Source: Microbacterium sp. SORGH_AS_1204 (lineage in GTDB: Bacteria > Actinomycetota > Actinomycetes > Actinomycetales > Microbacteriaceae). Taken from it: DNA of 64,000 bases. Made by a program: the position numbers and the translations under genes. The DNA lies in assembly GCF_030818935.1 (NCBI RefSeq), contig NZ_JAUTBD010000001.1:2418001-2482000 (forward strand). Reading direction: 5' to 3'. Below are positions 19,197-27,356 of the stretch, in pieces (position 1 is the first letter of the stretch; the number at the start of each line of letters is the position of its first letter). The notes under the pieces are model-generated. The model made no database searches and was not told where the DNA came from. It worked only from the letters and a program-made list of their open reading frames with translations.

Positions 19197-20864
19197 ATGG
19201 ACGGGATGCCGACCGACGTGCCCTCGAACCTCCCGCCCGTGCTCCGGCCGGAGCGACCGCCCCACCGCGACCTCGCGGAACTGGCCCGACGCTTCGGCGT
19301 GCGCAGCGTCGGCGACGTCGAGGGGACGACCCTGACCGGGATCACCCTCGCCACGGCCGACCTGCGCGCCGGCGAGGCCTTCGTCGCGATCCGCGGCGTG
19401 AACCGTCACGGCGCCGACTTCGCGACCACCGCCGCCGAACGCGGAGCCGTCGCCGTCATCACCGACGCCGACGGAGCGGAGATCGCCGCATCCGCGGGTC
19501 TGCCCATCGTCGTGGTCGACGACCCCCGCGCCCTGCTCGGGGAGCTGTCGGCCTGGGTCTACGGCACCGGCGCCGACGACGATCTGCCGACGTTGCTGGC
19601 CACCACCGGCACGAACGGCAAGACGAGCGTCTCCCACCTGCTCGAGGGGATCCTCGGCCAGCTGGGGGTCGTGACGGGCCTGTCGTCGACCGCCGAGCGC
19701 CACATCGCCGGCGAGGTCATCGTGTCGCGTCTGACGACGCCCGAAGCCTCCGAGTTCCACGCGCTGCTCGCCCTCATGCGCGAGCGGGGCGTCGAAGCCG
19801 TTGCGGTCGAGGTGAGCGCCCAGGCCCTCACCCGTCACCGCGTCGACGGACTGATGTTCGACGTCGCCGGCTTCACCAACCTCACGCACGACCACCTCGA
19901 CGACTACGCCGACATGCGCGAGTACTTCGAGGCGAAGCTGCCCCTCTTCCGCGCCGACCGCGCGCGCCGCGGCGTCGTGTGCCTCGACTCCCCCGCCGGT
20001 GCCGAGATCGCGGCGCGGGCCGAGATCCCCGTCGTCACGATCGTCACCCCGGCCATCGCCCACGACCCTACGGCGACCGCCGACTGGGCCGTCGAGATCG
20101 TCGACGAGCGACAGGAGGGCACGCAGTTCACGCTGCGGTCGGGCGACGGTCGCTCGCTCACGACCGTGGTGCCGGTGATCGGACGGCACATGGCCGCCAA
20201 CGCGGGACTCGCGATCGTCATGCTGCTCGAGGCGGGGTACGCGTGGGACCGCCTCGTCGCCGCGCTCGACGGCGCGCGGATCGACGCCGCCCTCCCCGGG
20301 CGCACGCAGCTGGTGTCGGGCTCCGAGGGGCCGGCGGTGTACGTCGACTTCGGCCACTCCCCCGACGCGTTCGAGAAGACGCTCGCCGCGGTGCGGCGCG
20401 TGACCCCCGGCAAGGTCGTCATGCTCTTCGGTGCCGACGGCGACCGCGACGCCACGAAGCGCCACGACATGGGCCGCACGGCCGTCGAGGGCAGTGACAT
20501 CCTCATCGTCACCGACCACCACCCCCGCCACGAGAATCCGGATGCCATCCGCGAGGTGCTCGTCGAGGGCGCCCGCCGGGCGCGACCCGACGCCGAGATC
20601 CACGCCTTCACGCCGCCCGAGCGCGCGATCCTCGAGGCCGTGAAGCTCGTAGGCGAGGGAGACGCGATCCTGTGGGCCGGCCCCGGCCACCAGGACTACC
20701 GCGACATCCGCGGGGTGCGCACGCCCTACTCGGCGCGCGAACTGTCGCGCCGTGCGCTGCGCGCCGCGGGCTGGGCCGTGCCCGACCCGCAGTGGCCGGT
20801 GCCGTATCCGGCCGATTCGACGCCGTCGTCCGACCCCGAGCGCCCGGTCGACTTCCCTGCCTGA
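19197..20864 (+). CDS. Orphan Mur ligase (MurE-like UDP-MurNAc-peptide ligase)
   Basis: ATP-dependent amino-acid ligase of the Mur family, 555 aa. Visible: an N-terminal UDP-substrate domain, the P-loop GTNGKT (138-143), the middle domain with AVEVSAQAL and the lysine in YFEAKLPLF, and the C-terminal domain. Where MurE enzymes that add diaminopimelate have DNPR, this protein has DHHPR. No other cell-wall (dcw) gene is near. It could be the main MurE or an extra ligase; B-type peptidoglycan of Microbacterium has Lys, Orn or homoserine at position 3. The start at 19197 (GGTGAG just upstream) competes with ATG 19206. It diverges from rseP with a 78-bp gap. Confidence 0.85.
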   Translation: MDGMPTDVPSNLPPVLRPERPPHRDLAELARRFGVRSVGDVEGTTLTGITLATADLRAGEAFVAIRGVNRHGADFATTAAERGAVAVITDADGAEIAASAGLPIVVVDDPRALLGELSAWVYGTGADDDLPTLLATTGTNGKTSVSHLLEGILGQLGVVTGLSSTAERHIAGEVIVSRLTTPEASEFHALLALMRERGVEAVAVEVSAQALTRHRVDGLMFDVAGFTNLTHDHLDDYADMREYFEAKLPLFRADRARRGVVCLDSPAGAEIAARAEIPVVTIVTPAIAHDPTATADWAVEIVDERQEGTQFTLRSGDGRSLTTVVPVIGRHMAANAGLAIVMLLEAGYAWDRLVAALDGARIDAALPGRTQLVSGSEGPAVYVDFGHSPDAFEKTLAAVRRVTPGKVVMLFGADGDRDATKRHDMGRTAVEGSDILIVTDHHPRHENPDAIREVLVEGARRARPDAEIHAFTPPERAILEAVKLVGEGDAILWAGPGHQDYRDIRGVRTPYSARELSRRALRAAGWAVPDPQWPVPYPADSTPSSDPERPVDFPA

Positions 20865-20913
20865 GGCTCTGCGGCGGGTCGGCGACGGATCACGCCTCGA
20901 AGCCGTCGGCACG

Positions 20914-21247
20914 GCACAAATCCTGCACACCCGCGCCGCACGCCGCGGAAACCGCGGTCAGCGACGCTCGTGCAGGAGTTGAGCAGCGCCCGCCCCCAAC
21001 CCCGCAGCCGCCGCGAGCGCACTCGCACGCAGCGCCGAGCGCCGGTAGCGCCGCACCGCCGCCGGCACGGCACAACTCCTGCACACCCGAACCGCACGCC
21101 GCGGAAGCCGCGGTCAGCGACGCTCGTGCAGGAGTTGTGCAGCGCCCGCCCCAACCCCGCAGCCGCCGCGACCGCACTCGTGCCGAGCACCGACGCGCGC
21201 CTCCGAAACCGGGCTCAGCGACGTCTCCGCAGGAGATGGGCAGCGCC
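20914..21247. repeat. Tandem 156-bp units, each with a 71-bp palindromic element
   Basis: The 392-bp gap between the Mur ligase gene and dxr contains no gene. It holds two copies of a roughly 156-bp unit and a degenerate third. Each carries an inverted repeat GCACAACTCCTGCAC ... GTGCAGGAGTTGTGC: perfect 15 bp in copy 2 (21070-21084/21126-21140) and nearly perfect in copy 1 (20914-20928/20970-20984), with CCGCGG-AAA/AAG-CCGCGG inside. Copy 3 (about 21186-21247) keeps only the right-hand part. The units look like REP/BIME-type elements that expanded by tandem duplication. Confidence 0.85.
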
Positions 21248-21256
21248 CGCGGCCGC

Positions 21257-22339
21257 TCAGCGGGCGGCGATGATCTGGTCGGCGGTGTGGCGCGCCCAGG
21301 CCTCGGCCTCGGCGAGCGACTCGCGCGTGAGCGCCGCAGGCGGCTCGTGCCGATCGACGACGCGCTCGATGAGCTCGACGATGTCGAGGAAGCCCAGGCG
21401 TCCCTCGTGGAAGGCGTCTACCGCCTGCTCGTTCGCGGCGTTGAACACGGCCGGGAACGTCGCCCCCGCCCGTCCGACGCGCTTGGCGAGCGCGACCGAC
21501 CCGAAGGCCTCCTCGTCGAGCGGCTCGAAGGTCCACTGCGACGCGCGCGTCCAGTCCAGCGGTGCGCCGACGCCCCCGACGCGGTGCGGCCAGTCCAGCC
21601 CGAGCGAGATGGGCAGACGCATGTCGGGGGGCGAAGCCTGCGCGACGGTCGACCCGTCGACGAACTCGACCATCGAGTGCACGATCGACTGCGGGTGAAC
21701 GGTGACGTCGATGCGGTCGTAGGCGACGTCGAAGAGCAGGTGCGCCTCGATCACCTCGAGGCCCTTGTTCACGAGGGTCGCCGAATTGGTGGTCACCACC
21801 CGGCCCATGTCCCACGTGGGGTGCGCGAGGGCTTGCGCGGGGGTGACGTCGGCGAGCTCGGCACGGCTGCGACCGCGGAACGGGCCCCCGGATGCCGTGA
21901 GCACCAGCCGACGCACCTCATGCGCCTCGCCGGAGCGGAGCGCCTGCGCGATGGCGGAGTGCTCCGAATCGACCGGCACGATCTGCCCCGGGGCAGCCAG
22001 CGCGGTGACGAGGTCGCCGCCGACGATCAGCGACTCCTTATTGGCCAGCGCGAGGGTGCGGCCCTCCTCGAGCGCGGCGATCGTCGGGCCCAGCCCGACC
22101 GACCCGGTGATGCCGTTCAGCACCACGTCGGCCTCGACGTCGCGGACGAGCTGCTCGGCCTCGAGGGCGCCCAGCGCGACGTGCTCCACGCCGAAGTCGG
22201 CGGCCTGCGCCTCGACGCCGACGCGGTCGGAACCCGCCGCCAACCCGACCACGTCGAAGCGGCCGGGGTTGGCGCGGATGACGTCGAGCGCCTGCGTCCC
22301 GATCGAACCGGTGGAACCGAGGATGAGGACGCGGCGCAT
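21257..22339 (-). CDS. dxr: 1-deoxy-D-xylulose-5-phosphate reductoisomerase
   Basis: Second step of the MEP isoprenoid pathway: NADPH-dependent rearrangement and reduction of DXP to MEP. 360 aa with the NADPH motif GSTGSIG (8-14), the metal/substrate motifs ALANKESLI and PVDSEHSAI, the loop GGPFR and the region HPTWDMG. The family-typical length and N-terminus support ATG 22339. The gene lies 9 bp downstream of the FKBP lipoprotein gene on the same strand and is probably co-transcribed with it. Confidence 0.97.
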   Translation of the reverse strand: MRRVLILGSTGSIGTQALDVIRANPGRFDVVGLAAGSDRVGVEAQAADFGVEHVALGALEAEQLVRDVEADVVLNGITGSVGLGPTIAALEEGRTLALANKESLIVGGDLVTALAAPGQIVPVDSEHSAIAQALRSGEAHEVRRLVLTASGGPFRGRSRAELADVTPAQALAHPTWDMGRVVTTNSATLVNKGLEVIEAHLLFDVAYDRIDVTVHPQSIVHSMVEFVDGSTVAQASPPDMRLPISLGLDWPHRVGGVGAPLDWTRASQWTFEPLDEEAFGSVALAKRVGRAGATFPAVFNAANEQAVDAFHEGRLGFLDIVELIERVVDRHEPPAALTRESLAEAEAWARHTADQIIAAR

Positions 22340-22348
22340 TCGGTCAGC

Positions 22349-23299
22349 CTACTGAGTGGCTTCGGGGGCGTGCTGCACGCCGAGGATGTCGATGACGAAG
22401 ACGAGCGTCGAGTTCGGCGGGATGCTGCCCTTGTCCTGGTCGCCGTAACCCTCTGCGGGCGGGATGACGGCAAGCACCCGCGAACCGACCGCCTGCCCCT
22501 CGAGCGCCTTGCGGAAGCCGGGGACGACACCGGTGGTCGGGAACTCTGCCGGGGTTCCCTTCTGCCACGTCGAGTCGAAGACGGTTCCGCCGTCATAGAG
22601 CGCGCCCGAATACTGCACCGTGACCGTATCGCCGGGCTCGACGAGGTCGCCCTCACTTGTACGGAGGTTCTCGATCCGAGTCTCTTGCGGAGCGGGAGCA
22701 CTTGGCATGGTGATGGTGGGGGAGCCGTCTTCCGCGACGGTCACCGTCGGCATCCCGTCGGTCGGGGGAACGTCGCTGACCGGGACATCCTCGATCGCAT
22801 CCGCCACCAGGATGTACGCCGGCGATCCCTGTCCGAGCGTGCCGGCCGGGAAGGTGGAAACGGTGCGAGAGCCAACCGGGATGCAGGCCAAGGCCGCCCC
22901 AAAGATCTGCCGGGTGTCGAGCACTAGGTCTTTGCCCGTGGGGTCGGTCTTGAGCGTGTCGTAAAGAACCTCACCCGTCGTGGCGTCAACGACGGTGTAG
23001 TTCGCCCGCACCACATCGCCGTCGGTCAGCTCCGTGCCGCCTCCCTCGATGACGGTGCTGCGTTGCACCGCGGTGGGCGCGAACCCATCCGGGCGGGTAA
23101 CGGTGACGGGGCCCTCGAAGTCGCCCGACACTTCGAGGCCGGCGGGCACCTCGCCGGTGAAGGGCGTGCCGCACTCTGCGGCGTCAGCGCTCGAGCTGGC
23201 ATCCGGGGACTGCGCCTGGTCGGGCGAACCGGAGCACCCCGCCAGCAGCAACGCCGCGGCGGCGGCGACGGACAGGGAAGCGATCGGGCGGAAGCGCAC
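22349..23299 (-). CDS. FKBP-type peptidyl-prolyl isomerase, lipoprotein
   Basis: Extracytoplasmic proline isomerase anchored by lipid. The GTG start at 23299 has GAGAGG six bases upstream and gives a clean lipoprotein signal (RFRPIASL, hydrophobic core, LLLAGC lipobox with the acylated Cys at about 22); an ATG 45 bp upstream would add acidic residues and spoil it. The 316-aa protein holds a first divergent FKBP-like region (about 80-180) and a canonical C-terminal FKBP domain (about 225-310) with YDGGTVFDSTW and VIPPAEGYGD. Likely role: folding of secreted proteins. Confidence 0.9.
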   Translation of the reverse strand: MRFRPIASLSVAAAAALLLAGCSGSPDQAQSPDASSSADAAECGTPFTGEVPAGLEVSGDFEGPVTVTRPDGFAPTAVQRSTVIEGGGTELTDGDVVRANYTVVDATTGEVLYDTLKTDPTGKDLVLDTRQIFGAALACIPVGSRTVSTFPAGTLGQGSPAYILVADAIEDVPVSDVPPTDGMPTVTVAEDGSPTITMPSAPAPQETRIENLRTSEGDLVEPGDTVTVQYSGALYDGGTVFDSTWQKGTPAEFPTTGVVPGFRKALEGQAVGSRVLAVIPPAEGYGDQDKGSIPPNSTLVFVIDILGVQHAPEATQ

Positions 23300-23443
23300 G
23301 GGAGACCTCTCGAAGGGAGTCGGGAAGATCCCATCTTCGCGCATTCCGCTCTGCCGCGCCTGGGAGTCCCACCGCGGCGCGCCTTTCGCGCGTCGGCGCC
23401 GGTCATGCGCGCGCGGGTATGCGGCGACGAGTAACCTCGTCGG

Positions 23444-24193
23444 GTGAGTTCCGACCTGCCCGCCGAAACCCCCGCAGCACGGCCGCAGCAGATGGGCGCC
23501 ACGTACGTCCTGGGTCGCTCCTTGATCGCGCCGCTCGCCCGCGCGATCTACCGCCCGCGCGTGGAGGGCCGCGAGAACGTCCCGCGCACGGGTCCCGTGA
23601 TCTTCGCCAGCAATCATCTGTCGTTCATCGATTCGATCGCGATCCCCGTCGCCGCCCCGCGTCCCGTGCACTTCATGGCCAAAGCGGCCTATTTCGAGAA
23701 GTGGGCGTCGCGGCAGTTCTTCACCGCCATCGGTGCGATCCCGGTCGAACGCGGAGCGGGCCAGAAGGCGCTGGACGCGCTCGACCAGCAGCGGGCGTTC
23801 CTCGACGACGGCCGCGCCGTCGCGCTCTACCCCGAGGGCACCCGTTCCCTCGACGGCCGCCTGTACAAGGGACGCACCGGTGTCGCGTTCCTCGCCCTGC
23901 AGACGGGCGCGCCGGTCGTCCCCGTGGGCCTGCTCGGCACCGACGAGGTCATGCCCGTCGGCGCGAAGTTCCCGAGCACGTCACCGCGCATCACGGTGCG
24001 TTTCGGCACGCCGCTCGACCTGTCGCCTCACGGTCCGGCGTCGTCCGGCCGTGCCCGTCGGGGTGCCACCGACGAGATCATGGCCGCCATCCACGCCCTC
24101 AGCGAGCAGGAACTGGCGAACGCGTACAACGAGGCCCCCGCGCAGAACCCGATCGAGCGCATCAAGCAGGTCCTCCCCCACGAACGCCTCTGA
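23444..24193 (+). CDS. 1-acyl-sn-glycerol-3-phosphate acyltransferase (PlsC family)
   Basis: Acyltransferase making phosphatidic acid or a related lipid at the membrane. 249 aa with the family blocks NHLSFID (57-63, catalytic His58 and Asp63) and PEGTRS (130-135). It has no obvious N-terminal membrane helix, as in many actinobacterial paralogues, so its exact acceptor lipid is unproven. The start is GTG 23444. It is divergent from the FKBP lipoprotein gene and upstream of dhaK, but 92 bp and a good dhaK ribosome site separate them. Confidence 0.88.
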   Translation: MSSDLPAETPAARPQQMGATYVLGRSLIAPLARAIYRPRVEGRENVPRTGPVIFASNHLSFIDSIAIPVAAPRPVHFMAKAAYFEKWASRQFFTAIGAIPVERGAGQKALDALDQQRAFLDDGRAVALYPEGTRSLDGRLYKGRTGVAFLALQTGAPVVPVGLLGTDEVMPVGAKFPSTSPRITVRFGTPLDLSPHGPASSGRARRGATDEIMAAIHALSEQELANAYNEAPAQNPIERIKQVLPHERL

Positions 24194-24285
24194 CGCACGC
24201 CGCGCGCTCTTGACGCGGCGCCCACCGGCGAGCATCGTCGGGGGTGCGACGGCCCCCGCCGTCGATGCCACGACGAGGAGGCAGC

Positions 24286-25281
24286 GTGAAGAAGTTCGTG
24301 AACGACCCCGATGACGTGCTGGCCGAGGCCCTGCGGGGCATCGCCGTCGCCCACCCCGATCTCAGGGTGGATGCCGAGAACCGCGTCATCTCGCGAGCGG
24401 AGCCGACGCGTGCGGGCAAGGTCGCGCTGGTGTCGGGGGGAGGGTCAGGTCACGAGCCGTTGCACGGCGGCTTCGTGGGTCGCGGCATGCTCGACGCCGC
24501 GGCCGCGGGCGAGGTGTTCACCTCCCCCACCCCGGATCAGGTGCTCGCCGCCACGCAGGCCGTCGACTCGGGCGCCGGGGTGCTGCACATCGTGAAGAAC
24601 TACACCGGCGACGTGCTGAACTTCGAGATGGCCGCCGAGCTCGCCGAAGCCGCCGGCGTGCGGGTCGAGTCGGTCGTCGTCGCCGACGACGTCGCCGTGC
24701 AGGACTCCACCTGGACCGCCGGCCGCCGCGGAACCGGCACCACCGTCGTCGTCGAGAAGATCGCCGGCGCCCTGGCCGAGGAAGGGGCCGATCTCGCCGC
24801 TGTCGCCGAGCTGGCGCGGCGCGTGTCCGGCGCGGGCCGCTCGATGGGCGTAGCCCTGACCAGCTGCACCGTGCCCGCCGCGGGCCGCCCCACCTTCGAG
24901 CTCCCCGACGACGAGATGGAGGTCGGTGTCGGCATCCACGGCGAGCCCGGCCGCTCGCGCGTGAAGCTGGCATCCGCTCGAGAGATCGCGAAGCTCATGG
25001 TCGACCCGATCGTCCACGATTTCGGCGACCCGGTGGGGCCGGCGATCGTGCTGCTGTCGGGGCTGGGCGGCACGCCGCTCATCGAGCAGTATCTGCTCTA
25101 CGGCGAGATCGCACCGTTGCTGGCAGACGCCGGCGTCGATGTGCAGCGGGTGCTCATCGGCGACTACATCACCAGCCTCGACATGGCCGGCGCCTCCCTG
25201 ACGGTCGTGAAGGCCGACGACGAGATGCTCCGCCTGTGGGACGCCCCGGTGGTCACCGCGGGCCTGCGGTGGAGCGCATGA
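24286..25281 (+). CDS. dhaK: PTS-dependent dihydroxyacetone kinase, substrate-binding subunit DhaK
   Basis: DhaK binds dihydroxyacetone as a hemiaminal through a histidine, seen as H218 in GVGIHGEPG, the same position as in E. coli DhaK. 331 aa; the N-terminal motif GGGSGHEPLHGGFVG is also conserved. The start is GTG 24286 after GAGGAGG. The stop overlaps the dhaL ATG (ATGA), so dhaKLM is one operon. With DhaL and DhaM it phosphorylates dihydroxyacetone at the expense of phosphoenolpyruvate rather than ATP. It sits beside the glycerol genes, consistent with a shared three-carbon supply. Confidence 0.95.
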   Translation: MKKFVNDPDDVLAEALRGIAVAHPDLRVDAENRVISRAEPTRAGKVALVSGGGSGHEPLHGGFVGRGMLDAAAAGEVFTSPTPDQVLAATQAVDSGAGVLHIVKNYTGDVLNFEMAAELAEAAGVRVESVVVADDVAVQDSTWTAGRRGTGTTVVVEKIAGALAEEGADLAAVAELARRVSGAGRSMGVALTSCTVPAAGRPTFELPDDEMEVGVGIHGEPGRSRVKLASAREIAKLMVDPIVHDFGDPVGPAIVLLSGLGGTPLIEQYLLYGEIAPLLADAGVDVQRVLIGDYITSLDMAGASLTVVKADDEMLRLWDAPVVTAGLRWSA

Positions 25282-25910
25282 GCGACGCCGTCTCGATCGA
25301 CGATCTCGTCGCGTGGATCCGCGCATTCCGTGACGCCGTTCACCGACACAAAGACGAGCTGACGCGACTGGACTCCGAGATCGGTGACGCCGACCACGGC
25401 TCCAACATGGCGCGAGGGCTCGATGCCGTCGTCGCCGCGCTGAACCCCGCGCCGGCGAGCGCGTCCGAGCTGTTCAAGACGGTCGGCATGACCCTCGTGT
25501 CGTCGGTGGGCGGCGCCAGCGGCCCCCTGTACGGCACGCTGTTCCTGCGGATGGGCCCGGCGCTGGCCTCGGATGAGGTGGATGCCGAGACCCTCGGCGC
25601 GGCGCTGCGGGCCGGGGTCGACGGCGTGATCGCCCGCGGCAAGGCCGAGCCCGGCGACAAGACGATGATCGACGCGCTCTCCCCCGCGCTGGACGCGTGG
25701 GATGCGGCGGCGAGCGAGGGTTTCGCCGCGGCCGCCCGCGCAGCCGCCGAGGCCGCTGCGCGCGGTCGTGATGCGACCGAGCCGCTCGTCGCGCGCAAGG
25801 GACGCGCCAGCTACCTCGGGGAGCGCAGCGCCGGACACCTGGATCCCGGCGCGACGTCGGCGACCCTCCTCCTCGAGGCGCTGCGCGACACCCTGGCGGG
25901 CACCGGGTGA
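25278..25910 (+). CDS. dhaL: Dihydroxyacetone kinase, ADP-binding subunit DhaL
   Basis: DhaL carries a tightly bound ADP that is rephosphorylated by DhaM and passes the phosphate to dihydroxyacetone on DhaK. 210 aa with the Mg-ADP aspartates in LDSEIGDADHGSNM (D32, D37, D39) and the C-terminal GHLDPGATSA motif. The start ATG 25278 overlaps the dhaK stop by four bases. The stop overlaps the dhaM GTG likewise, indicating translational coupling. Confidence 0.95.
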   Translation: MSDAVSIDDLVAWIRAFRDAVHRHKDELTRLDSEIGDADHGSNMARGLDAVVAALNPAPASASELFKTVGMTLVSSVGGASGPLYGTLFLRMGPALASDEVDAETLGAALRAGVDGVIARGKAEPGDKTMIDALSPALDAWDAAASEGFAAAARAAAEAAARGRDATEPLVARKGRASYLGERSAGHLDPGATSATLLLEALRDTLAGTG

Positions 25911-26665
25911 TCGGTCTCGTCGCCGTCTCGCACAGTCGCGCCCTCGCGGAGGCGGCCGTCGAGCTCGCCCTGCAGATGGCGGGAGCCCGCCCGCCCACGA
26001 TCCGCGTGGCGGGGGGCGGGCCCGACGGCGACCTCGGGACCGATGCCGTCGCCATCGCCGCAGCCGTCGACGAGGCCGACTCCGGCGACGGTGTGCTCGT
26101 GCTCATGGACCTGGGCTCGGCGATCCTCAGCGCCGAGACGGCGCTCGAGTTCATCGCCGCCCCGGAACGTGTCCGGCTGAGCTCGGCGCCGTTCGTCGAG
26201 GGGCTGGTCGCCGCCGTGGTCACCGCCGCCGGCGGTGCCGACGTCGACGCCGTCGCCGCCGAGGTCCGCGGTGCGGGCGATGCGAAGCGACGGCAGCTCG
26301 GCGACGCCGAGGCACCGGCATCCCCCGGCGACGCCCGCGGCTCGGCGACGTCGAGCGCGGTCCCCGCGGCATCCGGAGTCGTCGGCGACGCACTGTCGTT
26401 CGAGACGGTCGTGGTCAATCCGTCGGGCCTGCACGCGCGCCCCGCGGCGACGTTCGTGAAGGCGGCGTCGCGATACGACGCCGAGGTGCGCATCGCCGAT
26501 CTCGACGCCGGCTCCGACCAGGTGTCGGCGCGCAGCCTCCTCGCGCTCATGGCTCTCGGCATCCGACCGGGAGCGCGGGTCAGGGTGAGCGCGTCCGGCC
26601 CGCAGGCTCGGCAGGCCCTCGACGACCTCCGGGCGCTCATCGACGACGGCTTCGGCGAGCGCTGA
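25907..26665 (+). CDS. dhaM: DhaM phosphotransferase subunit (EIIA-like domain fused to HPr)
   Basis: DhaM passes phosphate from the PTS to DhaL. 252 aa: an N-terminal EIIA-Man-like domain with phospho-histidine H9 (AVSHSRALAE), an Ala/Gly linker (about 125-162), then an HPr domain with H176 (NPSGLHARPAATFV). There is no third, enzyme I-like domain as in E. coli DhaM, so this protein must take phosphate from a separate enzyme I. The start is GTG 25907, overlapping dhaL. It converges on a membrane-protein gene only 4 bp away, with no clear terminator. Confidence 0.92.
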   Translation: MIGLVAVSHSRALAEAAVELALQMAGARPPTIRVAGGGPDGDLGTDAVAIAAAVDEADSGDGVLVLMDLGSAILSAETALEFIAAPERVRLSSAPFVEGLVAAVVTAAGGADVDAVAAEVRGAGDAKRRQLGDAEAPASPGDARGSATSSAVPAASGVVGDALSFETVVVNPSGLHARPAATFVKAASRYDAEVRIADLDAGSDQVSARSLLALMALGIRPGARVRVSASGPQARQALDDLRALIDDGFGER

Positions 26666-26669
26666 GGTG

Positions 26670-27269
26670 TCAGGAATCCACCCGTTTGACGTGGACGGGA
26701 TTCCACCGCGACCCGCGCGTGGGAGAGGAATCCTCGTTCAACAGCCACCCCAGTGGACTCAGGAATGCGGTGCCCGCGTACACGATGCTGACGCCGAGGT
26801 TGCCGACTCTCTCCCAGGTATGGGAGAGCCATTCGGGGAAGGACAACCCCGCGCGCCATGTGACCACGGCCGCGATGAGTGAGACGATCATCAGCGCAAC
26901 CAGCGCGGTTGTCGCTGTTGCGAGTACGTTGAAGACCGCGCCGGCCTGCACCAGCGCCGTCAGTGCCAAGAGGACGGTCGCACCCGCGCGGCTGCCCCAT
27001 CGATCGCGCATCGCGAACACCACGGCGATGATCAGCAGCAGAACGGAAACGACAACGAGGGCACCCGCCCGTGCCGCGAACCAGGTCTCGACCGACGCGA
27101 GCCACGCACTGGGTGCGCCCAGCCACACGAGCAGTCGCGCCACCTGCCGGAGGGGGCGTATGTCCTGGGAGGCACCCCACAGCGCCGCGATGAAAAGGAC
27201 AGCGCAGACGAAGCGGTAGACGTTGTCGAGTGTCAGTTTGAAGAAGCGTTCGATGACGTCGAAACTCAT
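26670..27269 (-). CDS. Hypothetical membrane protein
   Basis: I do not recognise this family. The 199-aa product begins with an amphipathic stretch (MSFDVIERFFKLTLDNVYRF) and has about five hydrophobic segments, ending in a polar tail (SSPTRGSRWNPVHVKRVDS). Codon use is slightly less GC-rich than its neighbours, which may hint at a recent origin. It is encoded alone, convergent with dhaM and upstream of the SorC-type regulator gene on the same strand. Confidence 0.65.
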   Translation of the reverse strand: MSFDVIERFFKLTLDNVYRFVCAVLFIAALWGASQDIRPLRQVARLLVWLGAPSAWLASVETWFAARAGALVVVSVLLLIIAVVFAMRDRWGSRAGATVLLALTALVQAGAVFNVLATATTALVALMIVSLIAAVVTWRAGLSFPEWLSHTWERVGNLGVSIVYAGTAFLSPLGWLLNEDSSPTRGSRWNPVHVKRVDS

Positions 27270-27356
27270 GACCCGACGGTATCGATCGGCAGGTCATCTC
27301 GACCCCGCCTGCTTCCCCCGAACGCAGGGGTGAAGGTGCGCGCCCGGTGTGGGGCC

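Noticed and set aside
17982..20930. Very long overlapping frames of 960 and 1042 codons on both strands around rseP and the Mur ligase gene
   Set aside because: Each is a real gene extended through the antisense of its neighbour. Homology begins only at GTG 19118 (minus) and ATG 19197 (plus).
20914..21247. Possible CRISPR array or clustered repeats
   Set aside because: Only two or three copies, units of 156 bp, internally palindromic, no regular short spacers and no cas genes.
20672..22927. Plus-strand frame of about 750 codons across the repeats and dxr
   Set aside because: Antisense shadow of dxr and the FKBP gene; its composition is Arg/Ala-rich without domain signals.
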